Below, in pieces: positions 18,028 through 27,102 of a stretch of 64,000 bases of DNA (positions are counted from its first letter, which is position 1; the number at the start of each line of letters is the position of its first letter). The notes under the pieces were generated by a model. That model searched no databases and was not told the origin of the DNA. It was given only the letters and a program-made list of their open reading frames with translations. The DNA lies in NCBI RefSeq assembly GCF_000969905.1, contig NZ_CP009520.1, positions 992,001-1,056,000 of the forward strand. Direction: 5' to 3'. The translations under genes and the position numbers were made by a program. The stretch comes from Methanosarcina vacuolata Z-761 (GTDB lineage Archaea; Halobacteriota; Methanosarcinia; Methanosarcinales; Methanosarcinaceae).

Positions 18028-19187
18028 GAGTCGGACAATATATTACCCTATTTCCTTCCGACGATTTGACAGGTGACGAAAGAATATATGGGTCTACTAG
18101 AGCTGCTTATGAACTAACTCTTAATTTAGCCAAGAGAAATCATGAGCTTTCTGTGTTTTCTACCTCTGATACATTAAATGATAATATTGAAACTAGAAAA
18201 AATCTAAATATCTATAGATACGGCTCTCAACTGAAGCTGTTTTCTACACATTTCTCTTATAGTATTTTTTATAAACCTCAAAGATGTCATCTTGATATTG
18301 TTCATGTACACTTTGATATTCCCCCAGTTCCATTTGCAGGACTAAAACTTTCTACGGAAACAAAAACACCATTAGTTGTCACCTATCATGGAGATTGGGA
18401 TGATAGTTATGGAAGTTTCTTCCGTAAAACAGGAGTTCGATTTTTTAATCGATTTTTTGTAGATAAACTTCTTACTCAAGCTGATGTCATTATTTCGCCC
18501 TCTGAAAACTATATTAAAGAATCAAACTTTTTAGTAAAATACTCAGATAAAACAGTAGTAATTCCAAACGGTGTTAATATAGAACAATTTAAAACTGTCA
18601 TTTCGAAAGAAGAATGTCGAAAACTATTACATTTGCCTCTTAATTGTAAAATTATCTTATTCTTAGGTGCTTTGAATTTAAGAAAGGGTCCAGATATTTT
18701 GTTAAATGCTATGGTAAATGTCATTAAAGAATATCCCACCTCCAAACTACTTTATGTTGGAGACGGTAGTTTTAAATCAGAATTATTTACAATGACAAAA
18801 AAACTTGGACTAGAAGATTCTGTAATCTTTACAGGATACATTGCTGAGAATTTAAAACCTTTATATTACAAAGCGTCGAATTTATTTGTTGTTCCTTCTA
18901 CAATAAGCACTGAGGTTTTTCCATTGGTTATCTTGGAAGCTATGGCATCGAATATTCCAATAATTGTAAGTGACCTTCTCACTTTTAAAAGTATTGTTGA
19001 TGATGGTCAAAATGGATTAATAGCAAGAAAAAGTGATCCCAATGATCTTTCAATAAAAATACTTCAGTTATTGGATTATCCTAATCTTGTCAAAAAGCTG
19101 TGTCAAAATGGTCTTGAATATGCTGAAAAATATTCATGGGAAAATGTTGCTAAGGAAACTGAGAAGGTTTATAAGAATTATGTCTAA
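18024..19187 (+). CDS. GT4-family glycosyltransferase
   Basis: 387 residues, GT-B fold. The N-terminus includes YGSTRAAYELTLNLAKRNH and VVTYHGDWDD; the C-terminal donor domain has VVIPNGVNIEQF, LGALNLRKGPDIL, VIFTGYIAENLKPLYY and TEVFPLVILEAMASNIPIIV, the E-x7-E retaining GT4 signature. It overlaps the preceding radical SAM gene by ATGA. Likely acts in cytoplasmic assembly of a surface glycan; donor and linkage are not readable. Confidence 0.88.
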   Translation: MRVGQYITLFPSDDLTGDERIYGSTRAAYELTLNLAKRNHELSVFSTSDTLNDNIETRKNLNIYRYGSQLKLFSTHFSYSIFYKPQRCHLDIVHVHFDIPPVPFAGLKLSTETKTPLVVTYHGDWDDSYGSFFRKTGVRFFNRFFVDKLLTQADVIISPSENYIKESNFLVKYSDKTVVIPNGVNIEQFKTVISKEECRKLLHLPLNCKIILFLGALNLRKGPDILLNAMVNVIKEYPTSKLLYVGDGSFKSELFTMTKKLGLEDSVIFTGYIAENLKPLYYKASNLFVVPSTISTEVFPLVILEAMASNIPIIVSDLLTFKSIVDDGQNGLIARKSDPNDLSIKILQLLDYPNLVKKLCQNGLEYAEKYSWENVAKETEKVYKNYV

Positions 19188-19207
19188 AGTTTATTTGAGG
19201 TGGTACT

Positions 19208-20386
19208 ATAAAGATCGGTTTTCTTGGTAGTGGTTTAAACTTGTTGTCAGGGTCTTCTAAACCTATTTTCCAACTAATGATGAATCTTGAAAAAAACGGT
19301 GTCCAAACAACTATGCTCTCAGATCATTTAAGTGAAGCCACGTTAAATATTCACAACATTTTATTAAATAAATATCGTGTTAATTTAGATATTCAGCGTA
19401 CGAATAACTTGAATAAGGGCCTTCTGAAAAGTAGAGAAGATGTAATACATGATATAATATCTTGGTGGAGCGATTGTGACCTACTAATTTCTACAGACTT
19501 CCTTATCCCGTGGCTTTTAAGTCATAATAATATAAAGCTAAATACTAAAATAATTTTCCTTGGTTCAAACAATATGAATTTTAAATTTAGATATCTTATT
19601 GATTCCGGTTTTCCAGCTCTTATCAATCTATATAAACCTTCGTTCTTTAGTAAATATATTTTTCGAGGTTTTCTGCTTCAGAATCTGCTAAACCGTTTTG
19701 ATTTTATCTTGACAACTAGTAATTATGTCAAATCTGAAATGAAAATATTAAATTTGAATGTTCCTATTTTTTCCTTACCTATTGGTGTGGACGTAAAACA
19801 GTATTCACCTCTCAATTTAAGTGAAACCAGTTTTTTATATTTTGGGTGGGGGTCTGGTATAAGAGGGTTACAAGATGTTTTAAAATCCTTTGAAGTTTAT
19901 TCTGAAGAATATGACAACTCTTATTTAAATGTCTGTCTGCAAGGTCAACATGGTCCTGAAGAATCATTTTACGCAAATATGATAAATAAATCTAGAATTA
20001 AAAATAAGATTCATGTCCATTTTTTTACTGAGAATATAGAAAGCTTAATAAAGTCTAGTACTGCGGTTATATTACCTTTTAGAATTCCATTCGGTTATTC
20101 ACAACCCCCACTTGCGGTTCTGGAGAGTATGTCTTTTGGACGCGTTGTAATCTCTACAAATGTAGGCTGTATTCCTGAAATTATTTCTCATAAGTCTGAT
20201 GGTTTTTTGATAAATCCTAATTCACCCAACGAAATTTTAGATGTTCTTATGAGCTTAGACAATTCTGTTGTTAACAATATCGGTTCAAAGGCTCATGAAA
20301 AAATTCATAATTTTTTTTCATGGGAAATTGTTACTCCTCAGTATATAAGATTATTCAGTGAAATATTGGAGGGTTTTTATGACTAA
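19208..20386 (+). CDS. GT4-family glycosyltransferase with apparent AUA start
   Basis: 392 residues if started at ATA 19208. The frame opens after TGA at 19196-19198 and reads (I/M)KIGFLGSGLNLLSG, a typical GT4 beginning. GAGGTGG at 19197-19203 is four bases before this ATA, an ideal Shine-Dalgarno position. The only conventional alternatives are TTG at 19238 or 19241, which lack such a site and would cut the first beta strand. The donor domain shows LPIGVDVKQY and PPLAVLESMSFGRVVISTNVG. The gene follows the previous GT4 by about 20 bases and overlaps the methyltransferase by 8 bases. Function as for other GT4 genes here; the start is the odd point. Confidence 0.82.
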   Translation: MKIGFLGSGLNLLSGSSKPIFQLMMNLEKNGVQTTMLSDHLSEATLNIHNILLNKYRVNLDIQRTNNLNKGLLKSREDVIHDIISWWSDCDLLISTDFLIPWLLSHNNIKLNTKIIFLGSNNMNFKFRYLIDSGFPALINLYKPSFFSKYIFRGFLLQNLLNRFDFILTTSNYVKSEMKILNLNVPIFSLPIGVDVKQYSPLNLSETSFLYFGWGSGIRGLQDVLKSFEVYSEEYDNSYLNVCLQGQHGPEESFYANMINKSRIKNKIHVHFFTENIESLIKSSTAVILPFRIPFGYSQPPLAVLESMSFGRVVISTNVGCIPEIISHKSDGFLINPNSPNEILDVLMSLDNSVVNNIGSKAHEKIHNFFSWEIVTPQYIRLFSEILEGFYD

Positions 20387-21110
20387 TAACATAAATACAA
20401 AATCAAAAGAATACTATATCCAAAAAACTGTTGCTGAAGATTATGATGCAGAAAGATTCACTTCTCTAGGTGGAAAAATGTTCGATATGTTCGAAAAAAA
20501 TGTGGTAATATCCAGTCTTCCACAAAATAAGAATGCAAAAATATTAGATGCAGGGGCAGGTAGCGGCAGATTTACGATTGAGATGTTGAAAAAAGGATAT
20601 GTTAATGTTCACTCATGTGATTTTTCTCCTGCCATGCTAGACATAATTAAATCAAAAGTTAGTACATTTGGCTTTCAAGATCAAGTTAAAATATCTAGAG
20701 AAGATGTAACAAATCTTAGTTTTTCAGATAATTACTTTGACTATATTTCTTGTATCAGGGTTACAGTGAATCTCGACACCCTTGAAAATGTAACCAAAGC
20801 TATTCGAGAGTTTTATAGAGTTTGTAAGCCTGGAGGGGTAGTTGTTTTCGATATCGTTAATCCGATGAGTATCGCATACTTTGGATCTAAAAAGAATTCT
20901 ATGATTACTATGAAAAAGGCAAAAGCAATAATAAAGTCTATCCCAGGAATAAGGGTCAAAAAAGTATTTGGAAGTAGATTTTTAAGTCAGACTGCTTTTG
21001 AAAAAACACCTGCCAGCTTAATGGGAGTTACAAATAATATAGATAAATTATTTTCTTACTTATTTCCATTTTTTTGCGTAAGGATATATTTTGTTTTAAC
21101 AAAAGATTAA
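20379..21110 (+). CDS. SAM-dependent class I methyltransferase
   Basis: 243 residues from ATG 20379, which has GGAGG seven bases upstream. Rossmann methyltransferase: motif [17 protein letters not shown] (about residue 58), [12 protein letters not shown] (motif II acidic residue), [19 protein letters not shown], and [12 protein letters not shown] (motif for beta 5). It overlaps the end of the GT4 gene, so it belongs to the glycan operon and may O-methylate a sugar or quinone-like carrier. Target inferred only from context. Confidence 0.85.
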   Translation: MTNNINTKSKEYYIQKTVAEDYDAERFTSLGGKMFDMFEKNVVISSLPQNKNAKILDAGAGSGRFTIEMLKKGYVNVHSCDFSPAMLDIIKSKVSTFGFQDQVKISREDVTNLSFSDNYFDYISCIRVTVNLDTLENVTKAIREFYRVCKPGGVVVFDIVNPMSIAYFGSKKNSMITMKKAKAIIKSIPGIRVKKVFGSRFLSQTAFEKTPASLMGVTNNIDKLFSYLFPFFCVRIYFVLTKD

Positions 21111-21120
21111 CGCGATTACT

Positions 21121-21660
21121 ATGAATCTCAACTCCTTTATTTTTTTGTTGATTTATTACTCATTTGCAAGGTATCTTCCTGTCTCATACAGTCCATTAAG
21201 TTTCAGTGTAGTTAAACCTTTTAGGGGTTATATATGTAAGCATATTTTCGAAAAATGTGGAACAAATGTAAATATTGAGAGCAATGTTTTCTTCGGTAGC
21301 GGGGTAAATATAAAAATTGGAAATAATTCTACGATTGGAATTAACGCTTATATCGGAGGCATTGGGAGCGGTGGAAGATTAACAATTGGCAATAACGTCA
21401 TGATGGCAAGGGATGTAGTTATTTTAACTAAAACACATAATTTTGAAAATGTTTATCAACCAATGAACACACAAGGTGGTGAAAATTTTAGTGTTACTAT
21501 TGGAAATGATGTTTGGATTGGCGCCAGAGTTATTATATTGCCTGATGTAGTAATTGGAGATGGTGTGATTATCGGAGCTGGAGCGGTGGTGACTAAAGAT
21601 ATTCCGGCGTATTCAGTTGTAGGTGGAGTTCCTGCTCATCTTATAAAAATGAGATGCTAA
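21121..21660 (+). CDS. Hexapeptide-repeat acyltransferase (maltose/WbbJ-type O-acetyltransferase)
   Basis: 179 residues. Left-handed beta-helix repeats run through the C-terminal two thirds ([65 protein letters not shown], ending [12 protein letters not shown]). The residues KTHNFEN contain the catalytic His used by this family to acetylate sugar hydroxyls from acetyl-CoA. It follows the methyltransferase by ten bases and is the last gene of this run. Confidence 0.88.
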   Translation: MNLNSFIFLLIYYSFARYLPVSYSPLSFSVVKPFRGYICKHIFEKCGTNVNIESNVFFGSGVNIKIGNNSTIGINAYIGGIGSGGRLTIGNNVMMARDVVILTKTHNFENVYQPMNTQGGENFSVTIGNDVWIGARVIILPDVVIGDGVIIGAGAVVTKDIPAYSVVGGVPAHLIKMRC

Positions 21661-21725
21661 TTTAGTTTCAGTTCCATTATATTCTTGCAGTAAAAGTAAA
21701 CATTTACTCGATTAAAAAAATATAT

Positions 21726-21921
21726 GTAACTATTCAGCCTATCAAAACATGTCTGTTGATATTGATTCTAGTGAAAGTAAGAACTCAAATAAATAACCTA
21801 TAGAAGAGGACGACATGAAGTCAATTGTCAACAGTTCCATAAAATCAATTTGCAGAAATTTGTCTATTTAATTTTAACAAAGATGGCTATTGATTCTGTT
21901 TTATATGGGCTGAATAGTTAC
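21726..21921. mobile_element. IS66-type MITE with perfect 8-bp target duplication
   Basis: 196 bases with terminal inverted repeats GTAACTATTCAGCC and GGCTGAATAGTTAC, identical to the surviving right end of the IS66-type remnant at 33946-33959. It is flanked by AAATATAT at 21718-21725 and 21922-21929, the 8-base duplication typical of IS66. It has no coding capacity, so it needs transposase from a full element. Confidence 0.8.
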
Positions 21922-22132
21922 AAATATATTTAATTTGATCTTAATGCATAATCTACCTTACTATGGTTGAAAAGTCTATCTCTAACTGAAAATTTAACAT
22001 AAAGTTGTGATCTATTTATTTTTATTCCTAATTTGACAGATTCTGTTAATTAATACAGTATTTTCTTACAAAAAACACATCGCATTGACATATTACTTTG
22101 TGGTAAAATAAAATATATTAAAAATCAAATTG

Positions 22133-22303
22133 CGGGCGGCCACCCCATCCTAAACAGGCTGTCCGACAATTACTATTGGTAATAAATAGATAACAAAAAG
22201 AAGGTATTTAAGATCTTTAAATCGAAAAAAAAGGAATTCGATTATTACTGTCTGTAATTGTCGGACAGCCTGTAAAGGATGGGGTATGCTTCGCGCCGCC
22301 CGC
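22133..22303. repeat. Long palindromic repeat interrupted by a MITE
   Basis: Arms GCGGGCGGC...CCCCATCC on the left and GGATGGGG...GCCGCCCGC on the right pair around a TAAA loop in which an M1 MITE has inserted. The right flank of the IS1182-like element (43165-43185) carries one arm of the same repeat. Function unknown; a terminator or REP-like role is possible. Confidence 0.6.
22155..22271. mobile_element. MITE of family M1 in a palindrome loop (copy c)
   Basis: 117 bases, nearly the exact reverse complement of copy a at 9896-10013. The target duplication is TAAA (22151-22154 and 22272-22275), which is exactly the tetraloop of the stem CCCCATCC/GGATGGGG. Near-identity with copy a, 12 kb away, indicates recent movement. 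Confidence 0.82.
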
Positions 22304-22440
22304 CCGGTTACTTGGAGAAGATGATTAAATATCCTTTAACAAGGTTTCCTTAACATAAGTGATTGAAATTTTTACCTCGGTTTCCTTCTCCGATTTACTA
22401 TCTATATAATAGGAAACTATGGTTTAGATATTTAAAGAGA

Positions 22441-22525
22441 AAACGAAGAGGCGAGGGTTCACTTCATCTCCCAACCTGAAGGATAGGGTATTCGTGACCC
22501 TCTTCGCTCCCGTAGTAATAAATAA
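22441..22525. repeat. Palindromic repeat related to the left flank of the IS1182-like element
   Basis: Arms CGAAGAGGCGAGGGTTCAC and GTGACCCTCTTCG pair around a loop of about 40 bases. The right part (GGGTATTCGTGACCCT and GCTCCCGTAGTAATAAA) recurs in reverse complement at 40062-40100, directly left of the IS1182-like element. Confidence 0.55.
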
Positions 22526-22631
22526 ACACAAAAGATAAATTTGAATTGTATGAAGAAAACAGAAGCTTGAAGTCTATTTGTACATTATAAAATGTATGCT
22601 TTTGTCAAATTAGGGTTTTATGGTGTTTTAT

Positions 22632-23720
22632 ATGAAAGTTTGTATAGTTGCATTAGGTGGAGGAATTGGTGGCATGACTCAATATACATCTCAACTTGCG
22701 AATTCAATCTCAAATTTTAACTTGGATGTACATGTCATAACTCCAAAATGTACAAATGAAAATGTAAATTATTTTAATGAAAATATTTCATTTAACTATG
22801 TTCCCCAAATTAAGAAACTATTGAGTTTAAACTCATTTAGATTTGATATCTTTATAAAATGTATCTTTGATATAAATCCTGATATTATTCATATTACTAT
22901 GGAACACCCTTGGTTGATTCCATATCTGTTAGTGTTTGAAAATAAATGTCCAATCGTTTCAACGATTCATGATAGCAAAAAACATCCTGGAGATTGGAGT
23001 CCTTATCCATACTTAATCTCTTTGAAATTACTTAAAAAAAAGTCAAGTAGAATTATTGTTCATAGTAAAGCCGTAAAAAATCAACTGCTTACAGAAGGAA
23101 TTCCTGAAAAAAAAATTAATGTTATACCACATGGAGCTCATTCTTTTTTTTCTAAATATTGTATAAAGGATGTAGCAGAGGAAAATTGGATTTTATTTTT
23201 TGGTAGGATTGTTGACTACAAGGGAATCGAATATTTAATTAAAGCCGAACCTCTAATAACCAACCAATTTCCAAATACAAAAATTGTTATTGCCGGAAAT
23301 GGTGATGTTTCAAAGTATAAAAATTTTATTTCAAATAAGGAAAAATTTATATTTATTAATGAGTATATATCCGATGAAATGACTGCACAATTATTCACCA
23401 AATCTAAGCTGGTTGTTTTGCCATACATTGAGGCATCACAATCTGGTATAATTCCTATTGCCTATTCTTTTAAAAAGCCAGTTATCACTACACAAGTTGG
23501 AGGTCTACCTGAAGTTGTTAAAGATGGGATCACTGGTTATGTAGTACCTCCTAGAAATTACGAATTATTAGCAAATGCTATTATTAATTTGTTGGGAAAC
23601 GATCAGTTAAGAGTTAAGATGGGTGAAAATGCTTACATTTTCATGAATGAAAATTTATCTTGGGATCAAATTGCTTATAATATACTAGATGTATACAAAA
23701 GCGCATTAAACCAAAAATAA
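22632..23720 (+). CDS. GT4-family glycosyltransferase
   Basis: 362 residues from ATG 22632 (MKVCIVALGGGIGGMTQYT); ATG 22620 adds four residues and is also possible. The glycine-rich N-terminal loop and the donor domain (VIPHGAHSFF, LFFGRIVDYKGIEYLI, VIAGNGDVSKY, FINEYISDEMTAQLF, IPIAYSFKKPVITTQVGGLPEVV) define a GT4 enzyme. It stands alone about 960 bases after the previous operon, separated by MITEs and palindromes, so it probably has its own promoter. Confidence 0.86.
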   Translation: MKVCIVALGGGIGGMTQYTSQLANSISNFNLDVHVITPKCTNENVNYFNENISFNYVPQIKKLLSLNSFRFDIFIKCIFDINPDIIHITMEHPWLIPYLLVFENKCPIVSTIHDSKKHPGDWSPYPYLISLKLLKKKSSRIIVHSKAVKNQLLTEGIPEKKINVIPHGAHSFFSKYCIKDVAEENWILFFGRIVDYKGIEYLIKAEPLITNQFPNTKIVIAGNGDVSKYKNFISNKEKFIFINEYISDEMTAQLFTKSKLVVLPYIEASQSGIIPIAYSFKKPVITTQVGGLPEVVKDGITGYVVPPRNYELLANAIINLLGNDQLRVKMGENAYIFMNENLSWDQIAYNILDVYKSALNQK

Positions 23721-23772
23721 GTAGTTACTCCAAGTTCTAAACTTAATAATGCCTGTACTTAATTATGCCAAG

Positions 23773-23890
23773 TAGGACTTACACACTTGAAGAATAAAAT
23801 CAATCACGGGAACGACTGTAAATTAAAATCACGTCTTAGCAGTTAATGGTCTGATACTGTTTATTCCTCAGTTCAACTGCTTAAATCCTA
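23773..23890. mobile_element. MITE-like repeat, family M4 (copy a)
   Basis: 118 bases with ends TAGGACTTACACACTTGAAG and TTCAACTGCTTAAATCCTA. A second copy lies at 55797-55913, also next to a large membrane glycan gene. No parent element is visible. Confidence 0.6.
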
Positions 23891-23997
23891 ATCAAGTTTA
23901 AATGGGTTATAGTTTCAATTGAATTTTAGATACTTGAATATTTTTTCATGATAGATGTACTTACGTTGGTTGGTTCAATATAAGTCTAAGGATTTCA

Positions 23998-26253
23998 GTG
24001 AGTATTATGGAATACAATAACTCTATATCTTTGAATTGTTGGGACAAGAATAAAATATTCAAAATAATTTTTTCTATGCAACTGATGATGCTAGGATCAA
24101 TAGGAATAGATCTCATTGGTTTTAATGTTCCACTCTTAAGACAAATCATTTGCACAATATATCTATTATTTGTTCCAGGCACGTTAGTTTTCATGTTTCT
24201 GAATATACGCAAAGATAATATTTTAGATGTATTTTTATATGTAATCGGGCTAAGTATTACGGTACTGTTTTTTTTAGGGTTTTTTATTAATCTTTTTTCC
24301 TCTTTTGTTGGGATTTCCAAACCAATGTCGCTTTTTCCGATTTTATGCTCCCTTATTTTATTTTCATTCTTTATGCACCTACTTTGCTTTTTTTTCAGTA
24401 GTAGGTGTTCCAAGGTTTCTTTTACATACATTAATATATTTTCGTTAAAAAATTTATCTTTGATAATCATACCATTTCTTTCTATTTTTGGGACATATTT
24501 GGTAAATTATTATAATTCTAATATTCTACTTATGATATTAATTTTTATACTTTCTATCATTATTATTTTTATTGGATGTCATAATAATATATCTGAATAT
24601 CTGTATCCTTTATCTCTATTTGTAGTTGCTATCTCTCTTCTATTGCATAATTCATTAATATCTCCGTATATATCTGGCTATGATGTTCATTATGAACTTT
24701 ATATATCTAACTCTGTAATGAGTAATTTTACTTGGAATCCTAAAATTCTTGATACATTTAATTCTATGCTTTCAATTTCCATCCTAATTCCTTTTTTTTC
24801 GATAGTTAGCAATATAAGTCCAGTTTGGACTATAAAAATTATTTATCCTTTTTTATTTTCTTTAGTTCCCATTGCTCTATATCAGGCATTTAATAAACAA
24901 ACTAATAACAGTAAACTTTCATTTTTGGCATGTTTCTTTTTCATCTCAGTCTTTGTTTACTATACGGAAATGATCTCATTAGCTAGGCAGCAAATTGCAG
25001 AAGTGTTTTTTTCCTTGTTAATTCTTTTAATAGTTGATGAGGATCTTGATTCTATAACTCGATCATTTTTGATGGTTCTATTCAGCGCCTCTTTAGTCGT
25101 ATCTCACTATGGGTTATCATATATCTATTTAGGCTCTATCCTTTTTAGTTGGTGCATTTCAGTAGTAATTAAAGCAAACCGAACCTTTTTTTCTAAGTTT
25201 TTTCATAAAATTTATATTTTTGATGCTATTCTTTCATCAAAAAGTAATTTTTTAGTACTATCACCTAATTATGTGTTATTGTTTTCAGTTTTAAGCCTCT
25301 CTTGGTATATTTTTACATCACATTCTTCGGCTTTCTCTTTATTGATAAATGTGAATAACCATATATATAACAGCATTTTTACGAATTTTTTAGATAGTAA
25401 GGTAACTGAAGGGCTATATTTAGTAACTCTAAAAACATCTTTAATTCATGATGTAACTAAGTATCTTCATATATTTACTCAAATATTTATTTCAATTGGA
25501 CTATTATACATATCTATAATACCAAATAATTTATTCAATAAAGACTTTTTGTTAATTAGTTGGATATATTTCTTAATATTTATCGCAAGCATAATCATCC
25601 CTTCATTTTCAAGCTCCTTGAATACTACAAGACTATATCATATTGGACTCTTTTTTTTAGCTCCTTTTTTCATTATCGGAACCATTAAGTTTTTCAGTTC
25701 AATTGAAAAAATTATTAATCATCGGATTGACGAAAAGGTTCCAATAAAGTTCATATCAGTATTTTTGGCAATATTTTTACTCTTTAATTCTGGTTTTATT
25801 TACGAAATCACAAAAGATCATCCCACTTCAATATCTCTAAGTCAAAAAAGCATCCTGAGATTCGGTGACGAATCTGATATTATGAATTTTTACGATAATT
25901 ATATTCCAGAAGAAGATCTTTTTGGAGCAACATGGCTTTCACTCCATAGAAATAATACATATAAACTATACTCCGACGATTCAGTTACGCCCTTAAAATG
26001 CAATGTATTAGTTTCTAAAGGTTGCATTAGTTATCTTAACATACATGCATTGTCAAAATTCACTACTGTGATTCCATCAGATTCTTATCTGTTCCTTAGA
26101 TATGTAAATGTAAGGGAAAATCTGATTCAATATAGATCACCTAGTCTTTTTATCAAAATGCCTATTATCTGTAAAACAGATAATATTGATCTTCTTATTG
26201 ACAATAATTCAAAAATATACTCCAACGGTGCTAATTACATTTTTGTGTACTGA
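23998..26253 (+). CDS. Large polytopic membrane protein, GT-C-like (DUF2206-like) putative glycosyltransferase
   Basis: 751 residues from GTG 23998 with AAGGA just upstream; ATG 24007 is an alternative. Hydropathy by eye suggests about 14-16 membrane segments over the first 600 residues, then a soluble C-terminal domain of about 150 residues. The first large loop after the early helices has GYDVHYELY, an acidic motif in the place where GT-C enzymes (PMT, STT3, ArnT types) keep their catalytic Asp. GT-C proteins transfer sugars from dolichol-phosphate donors on the outer face. The gene resembles archaeal DUF2206 membrane proteins. Activity is inferred; no family-specific catalytic test is possible here. 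Confidence 0.72.
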   Translation: MSIMEYNNSISLNCWDKNKIFKIIFSMQLMMLGSIGIDLIGFNVPLLRQIICTIYLLFVPGTLVFMFLNIRKDNILDVFLYVIGLSITVLFFLGFFINLFSSFVGISKPMSLFPILCSLILFSFFMHLLCFFFSSRCSKVSFTYINIFSLKNLSLIIIPFLSIFGTYLVNYYNSNILLMILIFILSIIIIFIGCHNNISEYLYPLSLFVVAISLLLHNSLISPYISGYDVHYELYISNSVMSNFTWNPKILDTFNSMLSISILIPFFSIVSNISPVWTIKIIYPFLFSLVPIALYQAFNKQTNNSKLSFLACFFFISVFVYYTEMISLARQQIAEVFFSLLILLIVDEDLDSITRSFLMVLFSASLVVSHYGLSYIYLGSILFSWCISVVIKANRTFFSKFFHKIYIFDAILSSKSNFLVLSPNYVLLFSVLSLSWYIFTSHSSAFSLLINVNNHIYNSIFTNFLDSKVTEGLYLVTLKTSLIHDVTKYLHIFTQIFISIGLLYISIIPNNLFNKDFLLISWIYFLIFIASIIIPSFSSSLNTTRLYHIGLFFLAPFFIIGTIKFFSSIEKIINHRIDEKVPIKFISVFLAIFLLFNSGFIYEITKDHPTSISLSQKSILRFGDESDIMNFYDNYIPEEDLFGATWLSLHRNNTYKLYSDDSVTPLKCNVLVSKGCISYLNIHALSKFTTVIPSDSYLFLRYVNVRENLIQYRSPSLFIKMPIICKTDNIDLLIDNNSKIYSNGANYIFVY

Positions 26254-26350
26254 TTTCAAGTAACTCATAAGTAGATGAGAAGGAAAATACTAAAAATATT
26301 AATTCTGTAATATATCCGCCTAAGAATCTGATAGAGATTTTTTATTTCAG

Positions 26351-26404
26351 TCGAATACCCCGCTAGCTTGCTGCGGGGATGGAAAACTTCCTCAGTAACC
26401 GTTG
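26351..26404. repeat. Empty palindromic target site of the M1 MITE family
   Basis: Matches the sequence around copy a (9873-9895 joined to 10014-10045): TTTCAGTCGAATACCCCGC before and GCGGGGATGG after, with CTTG once at the centre (26367-26370). It is the uninterrupted form of the site that carries a MITE at 9896-10013. The palindrome itself is 26358-26377. Confidence 0.75.
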
Positions 26405-26589
26405 TAAAATACTTGATTTTATATTGTTAATTACCTTTGTAATGTAGATGGAATTAAGACATGCAAACCATTGTGTCTACAAAATAAGATACCATATGGT
26501 TTTTTGTATAAAGTATCGTAAAAAGCGACTCAGTTTCATAATTTAGTGATTTCTCATTTTTTCTGTCCTTAAAACTTCACTTTTCTCTG

Positions 26590-27017
26590 CTAACTGCTCA
26601 AATAAACTGTAATAATCCTTGAGAAATGATTTCTTTGGCAGGAATGCCCAAGAATTATTCCACATCTTTAATTTTTTTCACTGAATTTTTTGATTAAAAT
26701 CGATACGCTTCGCTACTTAATCCTTAACTCAGCTCTCAAAAATATCTTTTACTAAAGCTTAAATGGAGTAAATAATCTGAACAATTCCAGAAATGACTTT
26801 TGTGGTTTCTTGAGCAAATTTAATCTTCTCATTGAGTAAGTTTAATCTGATTCTCAATTCCTTTATCAGTCCTGAACTGCTTCTTGTTATCCGTTTTTAG
26901 ACTTTTTGAATAATAGCTTTCAATAGGATTATTTGTCGCTGGCGCTCTTGGAAGATAATGGAACAAAGTAAGATTTAGCCAGTGTTTATTGATCATCCAC
27001 AATCGTTTTTGAACAAT
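26590..27017 (-). pseudogene. Degenerate C-terminal part of a transposase
   Basis: The minus strand from about 27017 reads NKHWLNLTLFHYLPRAP then ATNNPIESYYSKSLKTDNKK and QFRTDKGIENQIKLTQ before a stop, followed by frameshifted remains. The ATNNPIE..Y segment with a conserved Glu is typical of the end of a DDE transposase. The N-terminal part is missing at the palindrome that hosts the IS256-like element. Family not assigned. Confidence 0.5.
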
Positions 27018-27051
27018 TCAGGCAGTGTAGCGAAAGTTCTGTAAAATATGA

Positions 27052-27102
27052 TTGACTCTATATCCTTTTTCTTCACCACAAAAAAATAGGATGTAGAGTC
27101 AA
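27052..27102 (+). promoter_or_regulatory. Hairpin in the IS256 leader reaching the start codon
   Basis: TTGACTCTATATCCT at 27052 pairs with AGGATGTAGAGTCAA ending at 27102, with one mismatch and a loop of about 21 bases. The 3' arm ends on the A of the transposase ATG (27102). In transcripts entering from outside, the hairpin could hide the start region; a transcript starting inside would lack the 5' arm. Confidence 0.5.

Noticed and set aside
23961-24470. 169-codon minus-strand frame
   Set aside because: Antisense to the membrane protein gene, which has the stronger coding signal.
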